Of a stretch of DNA of 64,000 nucleotides, positions 17,182 through 25,625 are shown piece after piece (the stretch's first letter is position 1; the number at the start of each line of letters is the position of its first letter). Source of the stretch: JBBRHQ01 sp963781345 (GTDB lineage: Bacteria; Actinomycetota; Thermoleophilia; Solirubrobacterales; 70-9); the NCBI GenBank assembly GCA_963781345.1, contig CAWAFQ010000013.1, positions 372,001 to 436,000 of the forward strand. Reading direction: 5' to 3'. The notes under the pieces are model-generated. The model did not search any database. It was not told where the DNA came from and worked only from the letters and a program-made list of their open reading frames with translations. The translations under genes were made by a program, and so were the position numbers.

Positions 17182-17882
17182 TGAACCGCCGCGAGCAGGA
17201 GGCCTACCTCCAGGAATACGAGCTGCTGAAGAAGAAGGGCAAGCCCTTCTTCCCCTACGCGGTGATGAAGGACACGGTGATGATGCTGATCGTCGTCGTG
17301 GTGGTGATGACGATGTCGCTGGTCCTCGGCGCCGAGCTGGGCCCGAAGGCGGACCCGACGACGACGACCTATGTGCCGCGGCCCGAGTGGTACTTCTTCT
17401 TCCTCTTCGAGCTGCTGCGGGTGCTGAAGCCGCCGGAGCTGGTCCCGATCGCGACGATCGGCATCCCGACGATATGCATGGTCGCCCTGCTGCTGCTGCC
17501 GTTCTATGACCGCGGGCCCGAGCGCAGGCCCGAGCGCCGCCCGATCGCGACCACCGCGGGGATCCTGATCATCGTCGCGATGGCATATCTGACCTACCTC
17601 GGTGCGGTCGGGGGGTCCCCGACCGAGATCGACATGAAGGTCTCGAAGCGATACGAGCCCGGCGCTCTGATCGTCGCCCAATCTGGCTGTCTCGCCTGCC
17701 ACAAGCTCGGCGAGAACGGCAACAACGGGCCCGGCCCGGAGCTGACCCACATCGCCTCGAAGATCCCGCGGGCGGCGATCATCCGATCGGTCCAGATCGG
17801 GCCCGGGATCATGCCCTCCTACAGGGATCTGCCGCCGAAGAAGCTGAACCAACTCGCCGACTTCCTCTCCTCGCTGGACTGA
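17181..17882 (+). CDS. qcrC: Cytochrome b subunit IV fused to monoheme cytochrome c
   Basis: 233 residues. After a cytoplasmic N-terminus come three or four membrane helices with the Qo-site PRPEWYFFFLFELLR region, then a C-terminal cytochrome c domain with one CLACH heme-binding site (about residue 172) and a downstream Met ligand candidate (GPGIMPSYRDLP). This is the subunit IV-cytochrome c arrangement known from Gram-positive qcrC. Its ATG overlaps the qcrB stop (TGATG), so the two are translationally coupled. Confidence 0.92.
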   Translation: MNRREQEAYLQEYELLKKKGKPFFPYAVMKDTVMMLIVVVVVMTMSLVLGAELGPKADPTTTTYVPRPEWYFFFLFELLRVLKPPELVPIATIGIPTICMVALLLLPFYDRGPERRPERRPIATTAGILIIVAMAYLTYLGAVGGSPTEIDMKVSKRYEPGALIVAQSGCLACHKLGENGNNGPGPELTHIASKIPRAAIIRSVQIGPGIMPSYRDLPPKKLNQLADFLSSLD

Positions 17883-17918
17883 CCAGGAACGCCATGGGCG
17901 GCGGATATCGGCGTCCTC

Positions 17919-17972
17919 GGCCGATCGGCTTGCTCACGTACGCTGTCAGTACGATCGCGGCGCCGATCGGCC
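17919..17972. repeat. Nested palindrome between the bc complex and ubiE
   Basis: Outer arms GGCCGATCGGC (17919-17929) and its complement (17962-17972), each itself containing the self-palindrome GCCGATCGGC, enclose an inner CGTAC (17937-17941) / GTACG (17949-17953) hairpin. There is no U-run, so it is not a classic terminator. Confidence 0.6.
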
Positions 17973-18020
17973 TGCGTCCTTGATCTCCTTGCCCCTGGCG
18001 CCCCTGGACAGTCCATCTTG

Positions 18021-18758
18021 ATGAACTCCGTTGAGGCAAATTCTCGTCCGACCAGAGACTCCGCCCAATTCGCCGGGCAGGTGAACCGGATGTTCGACCG
18101 CATCGCCGAGCACTACGACGCGATGAACTCGGTGATGACGGCTGGGCTTCACCACCGCTGGCGCGAGCGGGCTGCCGACCGGGCGATGCTCGACCCCGGC
18201 GACGCGGCCCTCGACGTCTGTTGCGGCACCGGCGACCTTGCCCTCGAGCTCTCGCGGCGGGTCGCCCCCGGCGGGACGGTTGTCGGCTGCGACTTCTCGG
18301 AGCCGATGCTCGATCTGGCCCGAGAGAAGGGGCGTGACCCCGCGTCAGGCGGCGTCCGCTTCGAGTGGGCCGACGCTCTCGAGCTGCCGTATGACCCGGA
18401 GCGCTTCGATGCGGTCACCGTGGGCTTCGGGGTTCGCAACCTGGCCGACCTCGACCGCGGCCTGCACGAGATGGCGCGTGTCCTGCGCCCCGGTGGGCGG
18501 CTGGTGATCCTCGAGATCACTACCCCCCGCCGTCCTCCGCTCTCGACCTTCTACTCCCTCTGGTTCGACCGGGTGGTGCCGGCGCTGGGGACGCTCGCGG
18601 GGGACCGCGAGGCATACAGCTACCTGCCTGAGTCGGTGCGCGGCTTCCCCTCGCCTCTCGGCCTCGCCGAGAAGATGGACGCCGCCGGCTTCACCGGCAT
18701 CCGCTACTCGATCCTGGCCGGAGGAATCATCGCCATCCACAGCGGGACGCGGGCTTGA
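18021..18758 (+). CDS. ubiE: Demethylmenaquinone/ubiquinone-type C-methyltransferase
   Basis: 245 residues. The SAM motif DVCCGTGDLALEL, NRMFDRIAEHYDAMN near the start, the VGFGVRNLADL post-motif and YSYLPESVRGFPSP are the UbiE/MenG signatures. It methylates the quinone ring, most likely making menaquinone in an actinobacterium (menG would then be the better name). ATG at 18021 is preferred over the TTG three bases earlier. The prenyl synthase gene follows with a 4-base overlap. Confidence 0.92.
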   Translation: MNSVEANSRPTRDSAQFAGQVNRMFDRIAEHYDAMNSVMTAGLHHRWRERAADRAMLDPGDAALDVCCGTGDLALELSRRVAPGGTVVGCDFSEPMLDLAREKGRDPASGGVRFEWADALELPYDPERFDAVTVGFGVRNLADLDRGLHEMARVLRPGGRLVILEITTPRRPPLSTFYSLWFDRVVPALGTLAGDREAYSYLPESVRGFPSPLGLAEKMDAAGFTGIRYSILAGGIIAIHSGTRA

Positions 18759-19735
18759 ACCGGACCACCGTTCCGCCGCCGGTGACCGCCGTGATCGACG
18801 CCGCCGGCGCCTGGCTGCCGCTGCGGCTGGGAGAGGTCGAGCGCCGGCTCGCCGATCTCGGGGGTGGATACGGGAACCTGCTCGGCGAGGACGCGACGAC
18901 GACGCTTCGAGCCGGGGGCAAGCGGCTGCGACCGCTCCTCGTCCTCCTCTGCGCCGGCGCCGGGGGGGGCGAGCCCGCGATCCGCGCCGCCACCGCGGTC
19001 GAGTTGGTCCACATGGCGACCCTGGTCCACGACGACGTGCTCGATGACGCGCCGCTTCGCCGGGGCCGTCCCACGGTCGCCGCAACTTCGGGAAGGGCTC
19101 GGGCGACGACGGTCGGTGACTTCCTCTTCTCGCGCGCCTTCGCGCTCCTGGCCGGTGAGCGCGACCACAGGGCGACCGCCCTTCTCAGCGACGCCTCGGT
19201 GGCCCTTGCGCTGGGCGAGCTCGCCCAGCGCCGTGACGCCTTTGACATCAGTGTCGGCGAGGAGCGCTACCTCGAACGCTGCCGGATGAAGACCGCGCGC
19301 CTGTTCGAGTGCGCATGCGTGATCGGCCGCGCCGCCTCAGGGGGGCAGGGGGAAGACGAGCTGAGGGCGTTCGGGGGCGAGATCGGGCTCGCGTTTCAGC
19401 TGCTCGACGACATCCTCGACGTCAGCGGACCGCCTGAGCGGACCGGGAAGGCACGCGGGACGGACCTCCTCGACGGGACGGTGACGATGCCGCTGATCCT
19501 CGCCGCTCGCGGTGACGCCTCCATCGCTGCGACGGATCTGCGCCGGCTCGACCCTGCCGCAGCGGAGCAGCTCTGCGAGCGCATCGCCGCCACCGGCGCC
19601 CTCGATCAGGTTCGCTCTCGGGCGCTCGCGATGGTCGCCTCGGCGAAGCGGCGGCTCAGCGGGCCGGCCTTCGACTCCGAGCAGCGCTCGCTGCTTGGAC
19701 TGGTCGCCGACGGGGTCGTCGAGCGCTACAGCTGA
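18755..19735 (+). CDS. Polyprenyl diphosphate synthase
   Basis: 326 residues of the trans-isoprenyl diphosphate synthase family. The first aspartate-rich motif DDVLDD and RRGRPTV follow AVELVHMATLVH; the second is QLLDDILDVSG. It builds the isoprenoid tail of the quinone, fitting its coupling (TTGA overlap) to the ring methyltransferase. Chain length cannot be judged confidently; a hepta- to nona-prenyl product is typical of this context. Confidence 0.9.
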   Translation: MNRTTVPPPVTAVIDAAGAWLPLRLGEVERRLADLGGGYGNLLGEDATTTLRAGGKRLRPLLVLLCAGAGGGEPAIRAATAVELVHMATLVHDDVLDDAPLRRGRPTVAATSGRARATTVGDFLFSRAFALLAGERDHRATALLSDASVALALGELAQRRDAFDISVGEERYLERCRMKTARLFECACVIGRAASGGQGEDELRAFGGEIGLAFQLLDDILDVSGPPERTGKARGTDLLDGTVTMPLILAARGDASIAATDLRRLDPAAAEQLCERIAATGALDQVRSRALAMVASAKRRLSGPAFDSEQRSLLGLVADGVVERYS

Positions 19736-19762
19736 GGGCTCGCGCCCGGTGCGCGGGTCCGC

Positions 19763-20095
19763 TCAGTCGAAGTCGTCGGCGCTGATCAGGTCGGCGGCCA
19801 GCGCCGCGGTGAAGATCTCCACCGCCTGCTCCATGTTCGTGCGCTCGAGCGTCTTCAGCTCGCCGGCAAGCTCGCGGGTGCCGAAGTCGAGCTGCTCGTC
19901 GTAGTCGTCGATCTCACTCTCGCCGTGGATCGAGCTCCCCACCCACTCGCACTCGGGGCAGCGCCGCCAGAGCTTCCAGCTGCCCTCGGGGGCGGCCTGC
20001 TCCCAGCAGGTGGGCTGAACGAGCACCGAGCTGCACTCGGGGCAGACGTGAAGCCCGGTCTTGGTGCCCAGTTGGCCTCTTCCCGATTCCATCAC
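19763..20095 (-). CDS. Small zinc-ribbon-like protein of unknown function
   Basis: 110 residues. Two CxxC knuckles, HVCPECSS (about residue 17) and RRCPECEW (about residue 45), suggest a zinc ribbon, followed by an acidic helical C-terminal half ending ALAADLISADDFD. The gene is convergent with the prenyl synthase and divergent from dcd. Reading direction and codon use look genuine; function is unknown. Confidence 0.7.
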   Translation of the reverse strand: MMESGRGQLGTKTGLHVCPECSSVLVQPTCWEQAAPEGSWKLWRRCPECEWVGSSIHGESEIDDYDEQLDFGTRELAGELKTLERTNMEQAVEIFTAALAADLISADDFD

Positions 20096-20242
20096 CCGGC
20101 TTCATCGGCCCCGAGCCGCTCTTTCTTGATGCGCAAAGCGCTCCCGGCGCCGATACACCCACTTCCGAGTAGGTCCCGCGTCCGCAACGAGCGCCTGGCC
20201 GGAATCCGCACGCACGGCCCACGCTGATTCCGATCAAGTGTT

Positions 20243-20248
20243 TAGGCT
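20243..20248 (+). promoter_or_regulatory. -10-like box TAGGCT before dcd
   Basis: TAGGCT, 9-base spacer, GTG at 20258; leaderless pattern. Confidence 0.5.
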
Positions 20249-20257
20249 GCAGCGACC

Positions 20258-20851
20258 GTGGTTCTAAGCGACCGAACCATTCGCTCCGAGGTCGAAGCGG
20301 GCAGGATCGCCTTCGATCCCTATGACGCCTCGATGGTGCAGCCGTCGAGCGTCGACGTCCGGGTGGACCGCAAGTTCCGCGTCTTCCACAACGCCCGCTA
20401 CCCGTTCATCGACGTGCGCCGCCCGATGGAGGACCTGACCGAGCTGGTCGAGGTCGCCGGCGATGAGCCCTTCATCCTCCACCCGGGCGAGTTCGTCCTC
20501 GGCCAGACGCTCGAGCGGGTGAAGCTGCCAAGCGACCTCGTCGCCCGCCTCGAGGGGAAGAGCAGCCTCGGCAGGCTCGGCCTTTTGATCCACTCGACCG
20601 CCGGATTCGTCGACGCCGGCTTCGAGGGAAACCTGACCCTGGAGCTGTCAAACGTGGCCAACCTCCCGATCACGATCTACCACGGAATGCCGATCGGGCA
20701 GATCTCGTTCATGCGGATGGACGGTCCCGTGGAGAGCCCCTACGGGTCGCGGGAGACCGGCAGCAAGTACCAGGGGCAGGCGGAGCCGACCCCGAGCCGC
20801 TTCTACCTCAACTTCCCCGAGAACGCGAGCGGGGCAGGCGACAGGACCTGA
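20258..20851 (+). CDS. dcd: dCTP deaminase, dUMP-forming (bifunctional Dcd-Dut)
   Basis: 197 residues. The catalytic segment EGKSSLGRLGLLIHSTAGF and the SNVANLPITIYHGMPIGQI and GSKYQGQ motifs closely resemble the mycobacterial bifunctional enzyme, which turns dCTP directly into dUMP and diphosphate. Start (MVLSDRTIRSEVEAGRI) and length fit the family. It supplies dUMP for thymidylate synthesis and limits dUTP. Confidence 0.94.
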   Translation: MVLSDRTIRSEVEAGRIAFDPYDASMVQPSSVDVRVDRKFRVFHNARYPFIDVRRPMEDLTELVEVAGDEPFILHPGEFVLGQTLERVKLPSDLVARLEGKSSLGRLGLLIHSTAGFVDAGFEGNLTLELSNVANLPITIYHGMPIGQISFMRMDGPVESPYGSRETGSKYQGQAEPTPSRFYLNFPENASGAGDRT

Positions 20852-20892
20852 TTCAGCAGCGCCCGATTGGTCTGGTCGGGTTCCCCCGGCGT

Positions 20893-20898
20893 TACCAT
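20893..20898 (+). promoter_or_regulatory. -10-like box TACCAT before tatA
   Basis: TACCAT, 7-base spacer, ATG at 20906; leaderless pattern. Confidence 0.45.
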
Positions 20899-20905
20899 TG
20901 GGCCC

Positions 20906-21166
20906 ATGCCGAATATCGGACCACTCGAAGTGCTGGTTGTCCTGATCATCGCCCTCGTCATCTTCGGGCCCAAGCGCCTGCCCGAGCTCGGCCGCTCGAT
21001 GGGCAAGGGAATCCGCGAGTTCCGCGGATCGATCAGCGGCGATCACGACGACTCCGACGATGACACCGACGACAGGGCTCCCGAGCTCGAACAGGCGAAG
21101 GTTCCCCCCAAGGCCGAGACCGCCGAGGCGGTCGAGGGCGAGGTAGTCGCCGACAAGCGCAGCTGA
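20906..21166 (+). CDS. tatA: Twin-arginine translocase subunit TatA
   Basis: 86 residues: one N-terminal membrane helix (GPLEVLVVLIIALVIFGPKR), the FGPKRLPELGRSMGKGIREF amphipathic helix, and a long acidic tail. It forms the protein-conducting part of the Tat pathway. TatC follows 10 bases downstream. ATG at 20906 gives the canonical N-terminus. Confidence 0.93.
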   Translation: MPNIGPLEVLVVLIIALVIFGPKRLPELGRSMGKGIREFRGSISGDHDDSDDDTDDRAPELEQAKVPPKAETAEAVEGEVVADKRS

Positions 21167-21176
21167 GGGCCGCCCG

Positions 21177-21941
21177 GTGGCCCGCATGAAGGCGGTCTCT
21201 CCCGAGGAGCGCCTCACGCTCGTCGAACATCTCGACGAGCTTCGCACGCGGATCATCGTCTCGCTCGCGGTCTTCGGGGTCGCACTTGCGCTCTGTTTCT
21301 GGCAGAACCACCTACTGCTGAAGATCGCCAACGGGCCGCTTCCCTCCGGGACCGACCCGATCACGCTGAGCCCGACCGAGCCGTTCCTGACCACCTTCAC
21401 GATCTGCGCTTACGGCGCGATCATCCTCTCGCTGCCGATCATCCTCTACCAGGCCTACGCCTACGTTCTTCCCGCCTTCAGCCACACTGAGCGCCGGGTG
21501 ATCCTGCCGCTGCTGCTGATGGTCCCGGTGCTCTTCCTCGCAGGGGTCGCCTTCGGCTACTTCGTCGTCCTCCCGGCCGCGGTGAAGTTCCTGCTCGGCT
21601 TCAACGACACCCAGTTCAACACCCAGCTGCGGGCCAAGGACTACTACAGCTTCTTCTCGACCACGCTGCTCGCCTGCGGCATCGTCTTCCAGGTCCCCGT
21701 CGGGATCCTCGCGGTGACCCGGCTCGGGATCGTCACCGTCGACCAGCTGAAGAAGAACCGCCGCTACGCCTATCTGGTCTGTGCGGTGATCGCCGCGGCG
21801 CTGCCGGGGGTGGACCCGGTGACGATGCTGATCGAGATGGCGCCGCTTGTCGTCCTCTATGAAGTGAGTATCTTGCTCGCTCGGGCCTTTGGGACGCCGG
21901 CCGGCGGCGGCCTCACCGAGCCCACCACCCAGGAGCACTGA
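21177..21941 (+). CDS. tatC: Twin-arginine translocase subunit TatC
   Basis: 254 residues with six membrane helices. The N-terminal LVEHLDELRTRIIVSL motif, SPTEPFLTTFTICAYGAII, and PAFSHTERRVILPLLL are TatC signatures; it recognises RR signal peptides. The start may be GTG at 21177 or the in-frame ATG at 21186, which is equally plausible. A likely client in the same window is the Rieske protein. Confidence 0.95.
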   Translation: MARMKAVSPEERLTLVEHLDELRTRIIVSLAVFGVALALCFWQNHLLLKIANGPLPSGTDPITLSPTEPFLTTFTICAYGAIILSLPIILYQAYAYVLPAFSHTERRVILPLLLMVPVLFLAGVAFGYFVVLPAAVKFLLGFNDTQFNTQLRAKDYYSFFSTTLLACGIVFQVPVGILAVTRLGIVTVDQLKKNRRYAYLVCAVIAAALPGVDPVTMLIEMAPLVVLYEVSILLARAFGTPAGGGLTEPTTQEH

Positions 21942-21956
21942 GCAGGGAGCTGAGAG

Positions 21957-22775
21957 ATGGCTAAGGACAACCAACATCGCATGGTCTTCGACATCCGCGG
22001 GCGGCGCAAGAACGTCGTCAAGGTCGTCTACGCGCTGCTGGCGATCCTGATGGGCCTCAGCCTCTTCCTGGTAACCGGCGCAACCAGCCTCGGTGACCTC
22101 TTTGGCAGCGGCGGCGGTGGCAGCGTCAGCAACACTTTCGACGACCAGGCGGTGAAGATCGAGAAGCAGCTGAAGCAGCAGCCCAACAACGAGAATCTCT
22201 GGCTCAACCTGACCCGCGTCCGTTACAACGCCGGCAACGCCTTCGTTCAGATCGACTCGACCACCGGTCAGCAGCAGGTGACGCCGGACGCGCGGGCGCA
22301 GTTCGCGAAGGCCGGCGCCGCCTGGGCCGGCTATCTCAAGCTCGACCCCCAGCCCCCCAACCCCAACGTCGCCCAGCTCGCCGCCAACGCAACCTTCGCG
22401 CTCGCTCAGACCTCGACGACCGCGAGCGAGGCCGAGAGCAACCTGGCCCAGGCGGCAGCGGCGCAGAAGATCGTCGCAGACGCCCGCCCCAGCGTCGGCG
22501 CCTACAGCAACCTCGCCTACTACAGCTACGCGGCCCTCGACTTCCCCCAGGGCGACGCCGCGGCGAAGAAGGCCGCCGCAGCTGCGCCGAAGGGCCAGGC
22601 CGATCAGGTGACGAAGTCGCTGGCCGGGATCCGCAAGCAGGCAAAGAAGTTCGAGGTGCAGCAGAAGCTGGCCGCCAAGGCTCAGCAGGGTCAGGGCAAG
22701 CAGCAGCTCGAGAACCCCCTCGGCGGCCTCGCCGGGGGCGGACTGGGCGGCAGCGGCACATCCGCGACCCCCTAG
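21957..22775 (+). CDS. Membrane-anchored TPR-like protein
   Basis: 272 residues. A basic cytoplasmic N-terminus, one membrane helix (about residues 22-44), then an Ala/Gln-rich helical domain with TPR-like periodicity (NNENLWLNLTRVRYNAGNAF; GAYSNLAYYSYAALDFPQGD) and a Gly-rich tail. It follows tatC by 15 bases, so it may assist Tat or other envelope assembly; this is context only. Confidence 0.78.
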   Translation: MAKDNQHRMVFDIRGRRKNVVKVVYALLAILMGLSLFLVTGATSLGDLFGSGGGGSVSNTFDDQAVKIEKQLKQQPNNENLWLNLTRVRYNAGNAFVQIDSTTGQQQVTPDARAQFAKAGAAWAGYLKLDPQPPNPNVAQLAANATFALAQTSTTASEAESNLAQAAAAQKIVADARPSVGAYSNLAYYSYAALDFPQGDAAAKKAAAAAPKGQADQVTKSLAGIRKQAKKFEVQQKLAAKAQQGQGKQQLENPLGGLAGGGLGGSGTSATP

Positions 22776-22820
22776 ACGAAACGCTCCCCCGGCTCATTCG
22801 CCCAAGGTCCACTGGCTTCC

Positions 22821-22826
22821 TATACT
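22821..22826 (+). promoter_or_regulatory. Possible -10 box TATACT for tRNA-Lys
   Basis: TATACT lies 41 bases before the tRNA, the only good -10 match in the gap. No convincing -35 is seen. Confidence 0.35.
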
Positions 22827-22867
22827 TCGGCGCGGCCGCGGCGCGATCCGCGGCCGATGTCTCGCCA

Positions 22868-22940
22868 GGGCCGTTAGCTCAACTGGTAGAGCAGGAGACT
22901 CTTAATCTCAAGGTTGAAGGTTCGAGTCCTTCACGGCCCA
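22868..22940 (+). tRNA. tRNA-Lys (anticodon CTT)
   Basis: A 73-base cloverleaf: acceptor GGGCCGT / ACGGCCC with discriminator A, D-arm GCTC...GAGC, anticodon loop CTCTTAA giving CTT, and T-arm GAAGG TTCGAGT CCTTC. The top pair of the anticodon stem is G-A. CCA is not encoded. It is the only tRNA found in the window. Confidence 0.95.
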
Positions 22941-22950
22941 CTCACCCCAC

Positions 22951-23253
22951 TCACTCCTTCGGCTCCCACCAGGCTTCGGCCATGTCCACCCTGGGGCCGC
23001 TGAATGGCACTCCCTCGGCCCTCAGCAGCGCTCGCTGACGCTCTCCCTTGGCGAGCGAGCCGTCGGCCCGAACGATCCGCTGCCAGGGGACCGCCGGGTC
23101 CTCGCAGGCGGAGAGAACCAAGCCGGCGTAGCGCGGCGAGCCGGGAGAGAGATCGCCGTAGCTGGTGACACGGCCCGGCGGAATCGAACGGGCCCGGGCG
23201 AGGATCTTCTGGGCGGGTGGCGTTGCGAGGTCGATCTGGGTGCTCCTGCGCAG
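22951..23253 (-). CDS. Alkyltransferase-like (ATL/MGMT C-terminal domain) protein, start uncertain
   Basis: On the minus strand, a frame ending at 22951 reads SIPPGRVTSYGDLSPGSPRY, then PWQRIVRADGSLAKGERQ and a LLRAEGV segment: the DNA-binding domain of O6-alkylguanine alkyltransferases in the ATL form, where Trp replaces the active Cys (PWQR for PCHR). ATL proteins flag alkylated guanines for nucleotide excision repair. The frame has no ATG/GTG/TTG: either CTG at 23253 is used, or one extra base near 23238 separates it from the GTG at 23272, which follows an AGAGG sequence. Confidence 0.75.
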   Translation of the reverse strand: MRRSTQIDLATPPAQKILARARSIPPGRVTSYGDLSPGSPRYAGLVLSACEDPAVPWQRIVRADGSLAKGERQRALLRAEGVPFSGPRVDMAEAWWEPKE

Positions 23254-23367
23254 TGCGGAGACGGTAGTTCACCTCTTTGAGATGACGAGCGCGGCGGATC
23301 GGTAGGGTTGAATTTCAAGCCACGAACCGGCGCGACCAAGGCGACGACAGGAAAGGAATCAGCGAGG

Positions 23368-23682
23368 ATGCCACTTATGAGGAGACGCCCGCTGGCGCGA
23401 GCCGCGATGGTCGGCGGCGCCGGCTACGCGATCGGAAAGCACGCGCAGCGCAAGTCCGAGCACGAGGCGCAGCAGGATGCGGAGATCGAGGCAGGGCAGC
23501 AGCCGCAGGCCGCGCCCGCAGCGCCGCCGGCGGCTGCACCTGCGCCGCCCCCCGCGCCCGCGGAGATGTCGGAGACGGAGCGGATCGACGCGCTGACCAA
23601 GCTCAAGGGCCTGCTCGATGGCGGCGTCCTCACGCAGGAAGAATTCGACGCGGAGAAGGCCAAGCTTCTCCCGGGAAGCTGA
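23368..23682 (+). CDS. SHOCT domain protein
   Basis: 104 residues: a basic and Gly-rich N-terminus (MVGGAGYAIGKHAQRKSEH), a long Pro/Ala linker, and a C-terminal SHOCT motif (DALTKLKGLLDGGVLTQEEF). SHOCT is a short oligomerisation domain. The gene sits 10 bases before a DUF6325 gene, a pairing I recognise from related actinobacteria. A longer form from an upstream TTG is possible. Confidence 0.8.
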   Translation: MPLMRRRPLARAAMVGGAGYAIGKHAQRKSEHEAQQDAEIEAGQQPQAAPAAPPAAAPAPPPAPAEMSETERIDALTKLKGLLDGGVLTQEEFDAEKAKLLPGS

Positions 23683-23692
23683 GGAGCAGAGG

Positions 23693-24205
23693 ATGAGCGA
23701 AGAGCACAGCGAGATGGGGCCGGTCCAGATGATGGTCATCGGGTTTCACGAGGGCAACTTCTCCGGTGAGATCATCGAGGAGCTGCGCCGCCTGCGCGAG
23801 CACGACATCGTCCGCCTCGTCGACCTCCTGTTCGTGACCAAGACCGAGGACGGCGACGTCGCCGCGGTCGAGCACAGCGATCTCACCCAGGAGGAGGCGA
23901 TGGCCTTCGGGGCGCTCACCGGAGCCCTGATGGGGCTCGGAGCCGGAGGCGAGGAGGGCGCTGAGGAGGGCGCGATCGCCGGAGCGCTGGCGATGGAGGA
24001 TGGCGCAGCCTTCGACGAGGCCGACGCCTGGTATCTGGCCGACGCGATCCCGCCCGGGGACTCGGCGGCGATCGCGCTGCTCGAGCACCGCTGGGCGATA
24101 CCGCTTCGCGACGCGATCCTGCGCGCCGGCGGCCTGCCGCTTGCCGACGAGTGGATCCACCCCCAGGACCTGATCGCGGCCGGCGCGCTCAGCGCGGAGG
24201 GCTGA
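23693..24205 (+). CDS. DUF6325 family protein
   Basis: 170 residues. GPVQMMVIGFHEGNFSGEII and LRRLREHDIVRLVDLLFVTK match the DUF6325 pattern: a ferredoxin-like fold with a Gly/Ala-rich central helix (GALTGALMGLGAGGEEGAEE) that could insert in membrane, then LLEHRWAIPLRDAI. A good ribosome site (GAGG, 9 bases upstream) supports ATG at 23693. Function is unknown; it probably works with the SHOCT protein upstream. Confidence 0.8.
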   Translation: MSEEHSEMGPVQMMVIGFHEGNFSGEIIEELRRLREHDIVRLVDLLFVTKTEDGDVAAVEHSDLTQEEAMAFGALTGALMGLGAGGEEGAEEGAIAGALAMEDGAAFDEADAWYLADAIPPGDSAAIALLEHRWAIPLRDAILRAGGLPLADEWIHPQDLIAAGALSAEG

Positions 24206-24209
24206 GGCG

Positions 24210-25574
24210 ATGAGCCCATCCTCCGAGGGCGACATCTACGGCAACCGGTTCCTCTCCGAGAACGTTCCAGACCGCGACTTCCCCGAGGAGGGGATGGAGC
24301 CCACCGATGCGTTCAGGCTGGTCGGGGAGGACATCGTCCTCGAGGGCAACCCCTGGCGCAACCTGGCGACATTCGTCACCACCTGGATGGAGCCCGAGGC
24401 GCAGCGGATCATCGCCGAGAACCTGCACCGCAACTTCATCGACCACGCCGAGTACCCGATCTCCGCCGAGATCGAGCAGCGCTGCATCCGCATGCTGGCC
24501 GACCTCTTCCACGCTCCCGGCGAGACCACCGGTTGCCGCACCCAGGGCTCCTCGGAGGCGATCATGCTCGGTGCGCTCTCGCTGAAGTGGAAATGGCGCG
24601 AGCGCCGCGAGAAGGCGGGCAAGGGAACGGAGAAGCCCAACCTGATCTTCGGGGGCGATGTCCACGTCGTCTGGGAGAAGTTCTGCCGCTACTTCGACGT
24701 CGAGCCCCGCATCGTTCCCCTCCAGGACGACAAGTACACGATCGGGCCCGAGGACGTTGAGCCTCACATCGACGAGAACACGATCGGGGTCGCCGCGGTG
24801 CTCGGAACCACCTTCACCGGGCACATGGACGACATCGTCGGCATCAACAAGCTGCTGGTCGATCTCAAGGGCGAGAAGGGCCTCGACATTCCCCTCCACA
24901 TCGACGGCGCCAGCGGCGGCTTCGTCTGGCCCTTCCTCTACCCCGACTCGGAGTGGGACTTCCGACTCGAGCAGGTCCGCTCGATCAACGTCTCCGGCCA
25001 CAAGTTCGGGCTCGTCTACCCCGGCATCGGCTGGCTCGTCTTCCGCGAGAAGAGCGACCTCGCCGAGGACCTCGTCTTCTACGAGAACTATCTCGGCAAG
25101 ACCGACGCGACCTTCACGCTCAACTTCTCGACCGGCGCCTCGATGGTGCTCGCGCAGTACTACCAGTTCGTCCGCCTCGGCCGAGGCGGCTACACCTACG
25201 TGATGAAGACGATGCAGGAGAACGCGAACGCCCTCGCCGAGGAGCTGGAGGCGATCGGGCACTTCGAGCTGATCGGCACCGAGGAGGAGCAGCTGCCACT
25301 GGTCGCCTTCAAGCTCGCCGAGGAGAGGCCCTACGACGAGTTCGACATCGCCTGGCAGCTCTCGGCGGAGCGCGGCTGGATGGTCCCCGCCTACACGCTG
25401 CCCCCGAACGCGCAGGACGTGACGATCATGCGTGCCCTGGTCAAGCAGACCCTCGGTCGCCAGCAGGTGAACCGCCTTGCCTCCGACATCGCCGATGCCT
25501 GCGCCACCCTCGACAAGAAGGGCGGCGCCCACGAGTCCGAGCGCAAGGGGATCAAGCGGGGCCCGGGGTACTGA
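24210..25574 (+). CDS. gadB: Glutamate decarboxylase
   Basis: 454 residues, PLP group II decarboxylase converting glutamate to GABA and CO2 while consuming a proton. GCRTQGSSEAIMLGALSLKW, IDGASGGFVWPFLYP and the PLP lysine in INVSGHKFGLVYPGIGW (about residue 268) are typical of Gad rather than other decarboxylases. No antiporter gene (gadC) is in the window, so an acid-resistance role is not shown. It starts four bases after the DUF6325 gene. Confidence 0.94.
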   Translation: MSPSSEGDIYGNRFLSENVPDRDFPEEGMEPTDAFRLVGEDIVLEGNPWRNLATFVTTWMEPEAQRIIAENLHRNFIDHAEYPISAEIEQRCIRMLADLFHAPGETTGCRTQGSSEAIMLGALSLKWKWRERREKAGKGTEKPNLIFGGDVHVVWEKFCRYFDVEPRIVPLQDDKYTIGPEDVEPHIDENTIGVAAVLGTTFTGHMDDIVGINKLLVDLKGEKGLDIPLHIDGASGGFVWPFLYPDSEWDFRLEQVRSINVSGHKFGLVYPGIGWLVFREKSDLAEDLVFYENYLGKTDATFTLNFSTGASMVLAQYYQFVRLGRGGYTYVMKTMQENANALAEELEAIGHFELIGTEEEQLPLVAFKLAEERPYDEFDIAWQLSAERGWMVPAYTLPPNAQDVTIMRALVKQTLGRQQVNRLASDIADACATLDKKGGAHESERKGIKRGPGY

Positions 25575-25625
25575 CCCCGCAGCGGCGGCGCCCGCACTGA
25601 TTCCAGGCTCCCCGCCGGACTGAGT

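Noticed and set aside
19736..19762. Terminator in the prenyl synthase/zinc-ribbon convergent gap
   Set aside because: Only a weak imperfect stem and no T-run.
20096..20257. Possible small RNA in the gap before dcd
   Set aside because: Only a short imperfect stem was seen, with no recognisable RNA family.
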